The position numbers and the translations under genes were made by a program. Of a stretch of 64,000 nt of DNA, positions 48,481-58,372 are shown one piece after another. How positions within the stretch are numbered: the stretch's first letter is position 1; each line of letters opens with the position of its first letter. The notes beneath the pieces are model-generated. The model had not been told where the DNA came from and searched no databases. It was given only the letters and a program-made list of their open reading frames with translations. The stretch lies in the NCBI GenBank assembly GCA_038503035.1, contig JAVSML010000983.1, positions 1 through 64,000 of the forward strand. The letters run 5' to 3'. The DNA is from Crocodylus rhombifer. Lineage: Eukaryota; Chordata; Crocodylia; Crocodylidae.

Positions 48481-48774
48481 CCCAAACCCACTTCATTAAT
48501 CACTGTCATATATCAGAAAAAAGAAAAGATAGCTAAAAGCTTTGGAAGAAAATGATGGTTTAGTCCTGGTGACTGGAAAAAGAACAAATTTACTCTATTT
48601 GTTCTTTATCAGCCATCAGAGGCAAAGCAGTAATAGAATGAGGCAGTTTTATTGGGTCAGTTTCCTGATTGCATTCTGTTTTCCACTTAATGACAACAAT
48701 ACGTATGTTGGCTGAAAAGAAAGACAGAGGAAGCTGGGGATCCACTGTAAAGTAGCCAGGGGGGACCCTTAACA
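48481..48774. other. Unassigned
   Basis: I see no gene or repeat signature. Confidence 0.4.
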
Positions 48775-50129
48775 GGAGATGCAATGCAGGTGGAGCTACT
48801 GAGCTCTTTGTCTCAGTCTTCTAAAAAAAATTAGGCAGCAACCAGGCATCTAATGGATAAGGAAGGGGACAAGATGAGGAATGGGATAAGAAAAAAGACA
48901 ATCAGAGAGCTTTTAATGGGCCTGAATGAATTCAGGTCAGCAGGGCCTGATGAACTTCATCCCAGAGTCCTGAAGGAACTGGCAGAGGAGATCTTGGCAC
49001 CCTTGGCAATAATATTCATGTAGTTGTGGGAAACAGGTGTGGTACTACAGGACTGGAAAAGAGCCAACATAGTGCCCCTGTTTAAAAGGCAAAAAGGAGG
49101 ACTTGGGGAAATATAGATTGGTCAACCTCTCCTCAAAACCTGGAAAGTTACTGGAGTGTATACTAAGAAAGTCCATTTGCAAGCATCTGGAGGAAGAAAG
49201 GTTGATCACAAGCAGCTAGAATGGATTTACTAGAAACAAATCATATCAAACAAACTTGATCTCCTTTGACAAAGTCACTGCTTGGGTAGGTGAAGGCGAT
49301 ATTGTGGATATAGTGTAACCTAATTTCATTAGGATTTTTTCAAGGTTCCACATGACCTTCTCATACATAATGTAACCTGAGTGTCATCAAAATGAGTGTC
49401 CCCCCGTGACAAATAGAAGGGGAGAGCCAGCAGAGCACATGGACTGGGGGTGGAAACTGAAGTCGCTTGCAGTTCTCTTCCACCTATTGTGTCTTGATAG
49501 AGGAGGGACAGAAAGCGATGTCTTAACTAGGTACTAGTTCAATATAGATATAAAAATGTAGTGAACTAAGGTGAGTATTTACAGGTTATAAATACATATG
49601 ACTGTAACTATATACACACCCAAATACAAACAGGTAAGCATAATGGTCCTAAATGATATGAACAGTTAAGTACTACAATAAATGGCGCTCTAAAATACAA
49701 GGCATACAATTAACAGTTAATAAAACACTCCAAATATTCACCATGTGTATCAAGCAATCAATACACACTCCAAAATATGAGATGCAAGAGTTCTCTAGTG
49801 GTTCACCTCCTCTAGGGGATCGCTTCCTTCTGTCTCTTTATTGAGGCTACCTTCCTCGAGTGTTACTCCCTGGTGGGAGACCCATTGTCCCACTGACTCA
49901 CATGGCCCAAGGACTGGTTGGGGCAGTGTTCATAAGCTCCCAGTGGCTCAATCCTTCTCAGGGGGAGTTGTGGGCCTGGGCCACCTCCTTCATGCCCAGG
50001 GCCATGCTGTTCTGAACGCTGCTCCCCGTGCTTAGGAACTGCTCTGTTCCTGGGGCCCCTGAGGACTCACTGCAGGGAATGGGCCGCAGACCACCCAAGC
50101 CCTCCTCCTCCAGGGCCTTATGCCCCTGC

Positions 50130-50460
50130 AATGACTCACCACATGGTAGCACTGGCTTCCAGGCTCAGTCTCATGCCAGGTTTGGAGACCTGAGCCACCT
50201 AGCTGTGGCTCCCAAGGGCCTGGTCTCTCGTGAACCCTCTGTGCAGCAATGCCTGCAACACAGCCCAGCTTTGTGCCGGGTTTGGAGACCCGGGCCGCCT
50301 TGCTGCGGCTCCCAGGGTCTTGATCCCCCATGGACCTTCTTTGCAGCAACACCTGCACTGCAGCCTGGCCTTGTGCCAGGGTTGGAGACCCAAGCCGCCT
50401 CGCTGCAGCTCCCAGGGCCTCGGACCCTCACGGACCCTCCGCAGGTAGGCCTGCACTGCC
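50130..50460. repeat. Tandem repeat, three 100-bp units
   Basis: The word CCAGG(T/G)TTGGAGACC or its variant recurs at 50176, 50276 and 50376, so the period is 100 bp. Each unit continues with GCCGCC, GGCTCCCAGGG and CCTGCA words. Because 100 is not a multiple of 3 and the DNA is GC-rich, it stays open in several frames on both strands (including a 189-codon frame at 50028-50597); I do not regard these as genes. Confidence 0.85.
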
Positions 50461-50901
50461 TACCACTTCCATCCAGCAACGAAATTTTTCAGGCTCTTCT
50501 GGGCAGCCGGATACACCCACTGGGCAGCTCTCCCAGCTCTTCTTGGCCCAGGGACCTCTTCCTTCTTTGTCCCTTGCCAACTGCCCCACATGCTTAGCAC
50601 ACAGCTGCTTATATCCTCTTCTGGGGCCCCACCCCTCAGATTGAAAATGAACCAATTAGTGGGGCTGCAACTGCATTTCCTAATTAAGTCCACACCTGAC
50701 CCCACCTTTGGAGTAGAGGGGGAGCAGACTGTCCTCCTGGCTCCTCCCCTACCTCTCTCTGATTGGTGGGATTTTCCCCACCAATCACATTCATGGCCTC
50801 CTAAGACCAGAGAGCGGGGTAAAGCCTGGCAAGCCTGCCTCAATAAATTGGAGAAATGTGGGCTAGACAAAACTAGTGATAGATTACTGGTTTAGTAGTG
50901 T

Positions 50902-51800
50902 GATGGGCTAGCTGGCAGTGACCTAGCCCAGGGGTTTTGAAAGGGCAAAAGATGATGGCAGGATTTGGGATTCCCTTTCCTCACCAATCAGACCCCAGAC
51001 ACTCACACTTCGTGTCCCTTTATTGGCCCCTTGGGTCATCTGGAGGGGGATAAAAGGGGCAGCGTGGCTGACTCGAAAGAGACCAGTGAGGAACCACAAG
51101 GAAGGAGCTTCAAAAAGCTGAGCCAGTGGGGCAGGAGCAGTACCCCAGAAGAGCCTGAAAGAGCAGGACCTGCAGGCAGCAGCGGGACCCTCAGCAGCGC
51201 GGCGTGCAGCCGGCAGGAGAGGCTCCCCGCTGGGCTCCAGGATCCCCTACGAGAGGCTGCAGCCAGCAGACGAGGCTCGCCACACTCCAGGAGGGATCTG
51301 AGCAGTGACCTGAGAGGTTCCCAGCTGTGCTTCCAGCTCCTCCAATCAGAGGCCAGATAGCTCAATGTGACGCTGGGGCTCCGGGAAGGTCAAAACCCCT
51401 ACCAGCCTGAAGTAATACCACCACTGGTGGCTCTGTGGCAGCTTCTCTACCTACCATGTGGGAGATCTGGGTTCAAGTCCCAGCTAAGTTTTTCCCCATC
51501 CAGGTACCAAGCCCCTCTAATTCCTTGTCATTCTGCATTTTGTTCCTTTTTATATTTCACCAACCCGTATTGTTTGTTCTGCTGTTTGTGTTTTATATTT
51601 TAATCCTGTCTTTTGTCAATGATTGTAAGTGTCTAATGTTTGTTGAATCCTGCCCCCTTGGGGCACTGTAGTGTCCACTATATCCTCTGATTTATGCCTT
51701 TTATGTTCCCAGTACTGTTCCCTCATTAAAAGGTATATGGTTAAGTCCCCATTGGCAGTCTGGCTCTGCTGTATAGGGGAAGGAGAGTCCCTACACCTCC
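50902..51800 (+). mobile_element. LTR-like block with TATA and polyadenylation signals
   Basis: Starts near TGTGATGGGCTAGC, with GGGGGATAAAAGGGG at about 51044-51058 as a TATA box and ATTAAA at about 51726. The order promoter, GC-rich leader and polyadenylation signal fits an LTR. No coding domain. Confidence 0.4.
51425..51490 (+). ncRNA. tRNA-derived segment (Pol III box A/B-like)
   Basis: GGTTCAAGTCC at 51470-51480 matches the Pol III B box and sits in a perfect CTGGG/CCCAG T-arm. TGGCTCTGTGGC at 51428-51439 resembles an A box with one poor position. The acceptor stem does not pair, so this is not a functional tRNA. It may be the head of a tRNA-derived SINE or a tRNA pseudogene. Confidence 0.5.
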
Positions 51801-52901
51801 CACAGTGCTTGTGCACCTGCTTTGATCCCTTCAATTGGAGAAGGGGTACCTCTTGGAGTTCCGCCTGGGTTACAGTAGCCACAACAAAGGGTAATGCTAA
51901 ACGGATCCATGTCAGAATGGCAAGAGGTTTCAAGCCCTAGAGGAATGTGTCCTGGGCCCAGTGCTGTTCAACATGTTTATTAATGATCTGGCTGCTGGCA
52001 TAGAAAGCTTCTTGAGAAAGTTAGCAGGTGACACAAAACCAGGAAGGACTATGAACATGTTGAAGGACAGGAGCACAATTCAGAAGGATCTCAACAGATT
52101 GCAAAGATGGGCTGGAGTTAAAAGAATAAAGGTCAATAATGACAAACACAAGGTGCTACACCTTGGGAAAAATAATTATAAATATAAATGCAAAATGGTG
52201 GCACTATGGAGAAGGATCTGGGAATCTTAGTATATCAGAGACCCAGCATGTAGCTTGATGACGCTGCATTTATGAAATGCATCAATAAAAGCATTAGGTG
52301 CAAGGCATGGGAGGTGATAGCCTCTCTATTCGGCACTGGTTAGTTGTCCTCTAGAGTACTATGTATAGTTTGGGCTCCATATTTTTAAAAGGACGTGGGA
52401 AAATCAGAAAAGGTCCAGAAGTGGGTGGCAAGTATGATAAAGGTCTGGGAAAGCAAATCCTAGAGGGAGAGTTTGAAGGGGCTAAGCATGTTCAGCTTGT
52501 GGAACAGGTGCTCAAGAGGGTACATGATACCAACTTTCAGATACTTGAAGGGATGCCAGAAACAGGGAAAACACTTTTTTTCTGTCTTGCTGCAGGGGAT
52601 AGGATGTGGACCAGTGGCTTGATGTTGCAGCAAAGTAGATTTAGATTGAATGTCAGAAAAAGCTTCTTCACTGTTATAAGAGTGAGGGCAGTAGAATAGA
52701 CTGCCCAGGAAAGTGGTAGAATTTCCATCACTGGAGGTGTTCAGGAAGAGGTTGGAAGCTAGTGGTCAGGGATGATAGCTATATCTGGGTTCTACTATGC
52801 ATGCCATGCTTTTGGGCTTTGCTGGTTGCCTCATGGGGTTTTGAGGGATTTTTTCCCCTGCTGCTGCTACGTATATAGCAGGGAGGGAGGGGGACTGTTC
52901 G

Positions 52902-52961
52902 CCTCTAAAGAAGGCACTGCAGTCAATACCCAGTGCCTTCCTTAGAGGACTGGGTATTGAC
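52902..52961. other. Two interleaved inverted repeats (mutually exclusive hairpins)
   Basis: Arm A (52902-52919) pairs with A' (52931-52948) at 17 of 18 positions. Arm B (52922-52933) pairs with B' (52950-52961) at 12 of 12. The order is A, B, A', B', so both stems could exist together only as a pseudoknot, and B overlaps A' by three bases. Confidence 0.8.
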
Positions 52962-53447
52962 GGCAGCCAAGGCTGGGAATTTTGTCTGGGGTGTGCCAGT
53001 GCTTCTCCTGGGACCTAAACCAAGAGGTTCTTGGCTAATGGGTCTTGCCACTCTTCTCAGGGTCAGCCCAATCAGCATAGCTGGGTTCAGAAAGGCATTT
53101 TGTTCCATGCTTAGATTGATGTGGAATATTGTATGTGTGTTGGGGGGGGAAGAAGGGGTGCCTTCTTCTGTAGCAGGGGACATAGCCCTTTTCTTGGGAC
53201 CTCTTGAAAGTATTTTTAACAAATATTGCAGGACACCGGCCTCCACAGTCCCCCTGCTTTAACTGTGGCAGATTACGGTGTTATATCTTGTGTTGTGTCA
53301 GTGTGGACTGTGTTCTTTTGCTAAGAGATTAGACAATGGATTTGTATGGAATGGTTTAGATGGGCATGATCCTACCTCAGGCAAGGGGTTCAACTAGCTG
53401 ACCTATAGAGGTCCCTTTCAGCCCTACTTCTCTACAATTCTATGAGG

Positions 53448-56400
53448 TATACTATAATTTAGAGCACCAACCCTTCCCCTCAGCAGGCCCAGGGGGACTA
53501 CTGAGTTAAGAAGGCAGGGAAGAGCCAGTACCTTATACTTCTTGGTAGTGATTCAGCTAAGCTTAACAATTAGAGGAAAAGAGAATGCTTCCATAATAGT
53601 TTTCCAAAAGAGTAGACTTGAAACTTTTGAGAATTCTGTAGCTGCACCTGGATATGTTGTTTACGTCAGATAGAAAATTCAACTTTTTTCTTCCATTGTG
53701 GTGATATTTGTGGAGTTCCTTGACAATTTTAGGGATTCAAACCATATGGTAAGTTTTAAACTTGACTCAGCTAATAAAGAGTCAGTGGCACATCTCCATA
53801 ATCTGTACAAGGCACTCATAGAATGGTGGCATGCTGCTTGCCTTTGTTGGAAAGAAGGTATATAGAAAAAATATTTCTAGCGCATACTGCAGGAAGGGTC
53901 TAAGAAACAGTGGAAAATTAAGGATGCGAACGATAACCAAACACTGCAGGTTTTTTATTTTAACAATATTCAAGAGGCTGTTTAATAACCATCATAATTA
54001 AAAAAAATAAAACATGTCTGAGTCTTAACTTAAAAATCAGTGCATTTTTATGAAGCAAAGAAAAAAGCATAATCTTTCACTGAAGCTAATAAATGTGAAA
54101 ATGAAAGGTTTTCACACAGATGACAACTACAAAAGCAATACTTAATAGCTCCCATATAATAGTATTGCTGCTACTGTTGCTGTTAGAGTTCTGTAAAAAG
54201 CTTTGGCACACGGAACAAAACAGATGTACTTTGGTTTCTTGCCAGTTTCATCATCAAAAAATAAAGAGAGAAAAAGAGAAGGATTGACTCAAACTACAAA
54301 ATTCAAATCTGAATTTGGATCTAGAATTCAAATACTCTACCTTCTTCTCTGTAGTTCCTCAGCTCAGGAGTGTTTGAATCTCAGGTTCTGGATCAACGTA
54401 TTAGAGCTTTGAAGGAGGACTGGAAGATATTTGTTAATATGCTACTACCATTTTTTCCATAAAAAAGATCTGGTATCATAACCACCCTCCCTGCTCCCAG
54501 TGATAGGAAATGATAGGAAAGTAGGTGTGAATAAATTGAATCAGGGCTTTTCCAGGGGCCACATACCCCATGCCTCATGAGCCACGACAGGGGCAACCAA
54601 CAGCACTAGCTGGGGCCACAGGTCCCCCGAGCAACACACCATACACATGTAGGTGAGCGCTCCCCTCCTCCCTGCTGTACTACATGTGTGGCACCCTGCC
54701 TCGCCTTCAGCTCCCTGCAAGTTCTCCCGTGGCACGCAGGCACTCCAGGTTGGCGGCTCCCATGGCACTGCAGACTGTGCCGTCCTGCCCCACCCCTGCA
54801 TGGAACAGAAGCCAGGGGATGGAGCGGGGTGACCCACCTGTTGCTGCAGCTACAGCAGTAGGTTCAGCAGTGTCCAGGTGGGATCCTGGGAGCCAGCTTT
54901 GCAGGCTGCCAATTGGACAACCACAAGCTAAATGTCAGAAGTTAAACCTTTGCTTTGAAAAGGAAGTATGAAATTTTTGCAGCTTTCTGAGACCATGACC
55001 CTTTTTTCATTGCTTTGACCCTTAAACCCTATTTAAATCTGACGATTACATTTATTCATCAGCACCACCCTGCATGAAATAGTCCAGCTTTGCTGTAATA
55101 TTTTGAAATTTAAATCATTAATTCCCCCCTTCTCTCTCACCAACTGTTAACTTACCTCAAAAAGATTCTAAAAGTGAGCACAACATGCTTGCACAAAATT
55201 GGGTTTATGGACAGGCCTAAGAACTGAAATCTTTATTTTCTTCCCCTGAGCAGTTATAGCATGGCCAGTGGCAGAACAAACTTTCTTCAAATCTCACTTA
55301 TCAGTGGCTCTCAGAAATGGTTTGGTAGGATCATCTCTGGAAGGGAAAAGATCATATAAATTTCATTCCTTTTAATCCCTTTCCCTCTCAGTTGAGATTG
55401 TCAACAAGGAAGGCAATTAGTGTTACTGTTTCATGTGATATAGACATGGGAATGGAAATGGGACGAGGCCATCTACTAGTCTGGAACAGTCAACAAATGG
55501 TAATACTGATTTTTTTGTCAGTAATAGCCTCTACTAGATTCAAACAAGTGACTTGGAGATGATTCCCATGCATAAAAGCTAAATATTTTAGAGTTAATCA
55601 CTTTAGATTATGTGAACAGAAAAAAAGAAAAACAGAGACAAAAATAAGAAAAAATAAAGACAGACAATAATTACATACTCAAAAGAACTGCTTGTTTTTC
55701 ACTGTTGAAAAAGGAAAAGTTACTGTGGGTTAGCTTCCCACCAGAACTGGTTATATACTGTAACTGTACGTGCCTACCTTTCTCCTCTGAGCACCTTGTG
55801 CCAGTGAAAATGCTCTTTGATGGGAAGTGATATAGTTAAGTGAGCTCTAGTGACTCTTTACCTAGCTACTAAATAAAGCTGAAATTAATATTGCTGAGTT
55901 AGCTTGTGATGACACAGGGTAAGACCAGCCAGAACTTTCAAAAATGGCCTGAAGATAGATCTCCTGAGCACTATTCATTGACACCAAACTGTGCAAAATA
56001 TTAAGTGGGGAATGAAGGGGGAGTGACACTATACAGGAAATGACATTTACCTATTGGGCATTTACAAAGGATGCCCAGTTAACAGACAGCTACTGATGTT
56101 CCACTGGGAGTATTTTATTTATCATTTTGGCATATAAAAGCTGATGGGTGGGCTGTTTTCCCCTTGCTAAGAGTTGACCCAGTTCCTCCACGTGCATTGT
56201 TTGAAAACAGCAAATATTACTTGTCAAGGGTTACCAAGAAAGCTAGTCTGCAATCACAACTTTCTGAATGGGGCTTGAGCTGGTGTGGGTTAATTTTAAA
56301 AGGGTTCCCAAACTATTTCAATGCAGACTTGGTTGTGTGACCTGGCAGAAGTATTACATGCATATAAAGTGACATATCTATGTTGGGCTTCCTATCTCCA

Positions 56401-56719
56401 GTAGTGATATTTTCTCATCCTTTTATCTGATAATGCTTTAATGCAAAGTGTCTACCCTTGTGAGCACAACATCTAGCATAATAGAGCCCTGAGTCTTTAT
56501 GCAACTTTTAGGTCCATGCAGATTACAAGTTATTAATATGTAATAATACTTATATATCATTATTTATTCCTGTTATAGTTTTAACAAGATTCTCTGAGAA
56601 ATTACCATGCAATTTGCAAATACTATTACTGATAACACTGCTGTCTACTCCACCAACCTAAACCTAATAAACTGTGTTGCTTAGTGTGAGCGGAGCTCCT
56701 GAATCGAGCACAAAACGAA
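53448..56719. other. Unassigned; AT-rich with one GC-rich pocket
   Basis: 54540-54930 is GC-rich with overlapping frames on both strands and no domain. The rest is AT-rich. I recognise no exon. Confidence 0.4.
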
Positions 56720-57158
56720 ATGTTAAGTCCTGCCTGCTCCCCCTTGCCCTGATGCCTGTCTTGCCTGCCACGACATGATGGGAGTTAATAAGGTGACACA
56801 AAATGTTGGGGGGCTCTACTGATTTTAATGAGGACTACTACACATTGCATCCTGCTCAACTATAGCTATTCTTGGCTGCCACAGGCTGAGGTATGCATGG
56901 CGAGAACAGAGCTCAGTGCGTCTATCCCAAGTCCTACTGGGTGAACTCTGGCCCCTCTACACTGCAACTCTGTCCCACCTCTGCCCGGGTGGGCAAACCA
57001 CAGCTGGCTGCCTGTTCACTGCCACACACTGTTGTTGGCTATTTTTGTTCATGCCTGTCTTCTCCCAGGCTGGGTTAAGCTGTCTAGTGAGAGGTAATTA
57101 AGGAATGGAGTGCTTCTCTCAGGTGGCTCTGTAACAGGGTCACTGGCTCCCTGTTACA
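56720..57158 (-). repeat. Putative 3' LTR of the gypsy-class element
   Basis: Starts at 57158 with TGTAACAGGG, two bases after the polypurine tract. The first 29 bases form an inverted repeat with perfect 10-bp arms (57149-57158 and 57130-57139). The end at about 56720 (GGACTTAACA) is a guess from the TG...CA rule; no second LTR is available for comparison. Confidence 0.45.
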
Positions 57159-57160
57159 TA

Positions 57161-57175
57161 CCTTTCCCTTTTTTT
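57161..57175 (-). other. Polypurine tract
   Basis: Minus-strand AAAAAAAGGGAAAGG immediately before the LTR start. It is the expected primer site for plus-strand DNA synthesis. Confidence 0.7.
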
Positions 57176-57243
57176 AGAGCATCCTAGTTGGTTTATCTAA
57201 CTGCAACATCTCTTTTAGGATTTTCTAGTTTCCTTCCAGCATC

Positions 57244-57660
57244 TTATGATATCTCATCCCTGTTTGTCATGGAACAGGACAGGAAGTCTGCTAACACATT
57301 CTTCTTTCCATCTTGGAATTCAACTGAAAGATGAAAAGGTTGTAATGCGAGGGTCCACTGCAGTATTTGCAAGTTATATGTCTTTACAGTTTGTAACCAT
57401 CTTACGGGGGCATGGCCCGTAATCAACACAAATTTTCAACCTAGTAAATAATATCTAAACTGTTCAATGCCCCACCTGATAGCCAAACATTCTCACTCTA
57501 TTGTTGAGTACCTGGTCTCCACCTTCACCAGTTTCTTGCTTGAATAGGTTATGGGCCGTTCTGTTCCCTGCTACTTTTGAAACAGCACTGCTCCCATTGC
57601 ACATCCGGACACATCCATCTGTAGGAAAAATAGTTCCTGGACAGGTGTACCCACACCAGC
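57244..57660 (-). pseudogene. RNase H domain remnant of the gypsy-class element
   Basis: The C-terminal part reads ITGHAPVRWLQ, then LALQPFHLSVEFQDGKKN and LADFLS. In active relatives the first block carries a catalytic Asp (TDHAPL), here replaced by Gly. The N-terminal part (57660-57464) is frame-shifted, with traces of the Asp-containing first block near 57610. It follows RT directly and precedes the polypurine tract, so it closes pol. Confidence 0.75.
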
Positions 57661-58372
57661 TCAAGCCCCATTCAGAAAGTTGTGACTGCAGACTAGCTTT
57701 CTTGGCGTGTATAGGACAGGTGTACTGCAGAGAGCTTGTCTGCTCCTCTCAAAGGCTCTCACCATGGATTCTGACCAATTTAACAGCTGGGGTTTCCTCT
57801 TCATCATGTCTGTCAGTAGGACCACAATTTCTGAAAAATGTCGACTAAACCTTCTATAGTAATTTGCAAACCCTAAGAATGACCTAAGTTGTTTTAAAGT
57901 CATGGGTAACCTGTAGGTTTTTATGGCTTCCACTTTATCAGCTAAGGGACACTGGCCTATCTGAAAACCTAGATATTTGGTCTCGTTCTGCCCCCAGATA
58001 CATTTCTTAAGGTTTGCCGTCATCCCTGCCTTCCTTAGTTCCTGCAAGACTGCCTGTAAATGTTGACAATGTTTCTCCCAGGTTTGTGAAAATATTATAA
58101 TGTTGTCAATGTATGCAGAAGCATAATTTTGATGAGTGGCCAACGTCTTTATTCATTAAGCATTGGAACAAGGTGGCCACCCTATGTAGGCCAAACAGCA
58201 TACATCTAAACTGAAATACACCCCAAGGTGTCCCGAAAGCCGTCTTTGCTTTATCCCGCTCATTCATGGGTATTTGCCAGTAACCCTTTGTTAAGTTCAG
58301 GATTGATATATATCTGGCCTGCCTGATCTTTTCCAACATCTCTTCTATCTGGGCATGGGGAAGGCATCAAAG
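57661..58372 (-). pseudogene. Reverse transcriptase of the gypsy-class element, main part
   Basis: On the minus strand it has EEMLEKIRQARYISIL, GYWQIPM, the FQFRCMLFGL block, then YIDNIIIFS and LRSFLGFANYYRRFS. The catalytic motif of active elements is Y-x-D-D; here the second Asp codon has become AAC (58104-58102), so the enzyme would be dead. Frames change near 58140 and 58340. The N-terminal remainder lies beyond the CR1 insertion at 61016-61300; the two halves join exactly at codon level across the insertion. Confidence 0.88.

Larger units (their letters stand above)
49377..51940. mobile_element. Composite LTR-like insertion in the old CR1
   Basis: This separates the two RT pieces of the old CR1. 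It contains an AT-rich left part (49377-49800), a GC-rich part with a 100-bp tandem repeat, a TATA-like GGATATAAGC on the minus strand at about 50618, CCAAT-like words near 50760-50790, and a second promoter-like block from 50902. No gag or pol is visible. It may be an LTR element with its internal region lost, or two adjacent insertions. Confidence 0.45.
48775..53447 (+). mobile_element. Old CR1 LINE, interrupted by two later insertions
   Basis: Three plus-strand segments read as one CR1 in order. 48775-49376 is the RT finger region with SGPDELHP-like and VLQDWKRANIVPLF-like blocks in broken frames. 51941-52745 runs from the PVLFNMFINDL block through motif C, decayed to LAGDTK, to the C-terminus. 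53330-53447 is the 3'UTR ending CAATTCTATGA. The gaps are a roughly 2.56-kb composite insertion (49377-51940) and about 0.58 kb of foreign sequence (about 52746-53329). It is far more diverged than copies A, B and E and encodes nothing intact. Confidence 0.75.

Noticed and set aside
50028..50870. 189-codon plus frame and several minus frames
   Set aside because: They cover a 100-bp tandem repeat whose period is not a multiple of three, so openness comes from composition.
51425..51490. Functional tRNA gene
   Set aside because: The acceptor stem does not pair and the A box is imperfect, so only tRNA-derived status is supported.
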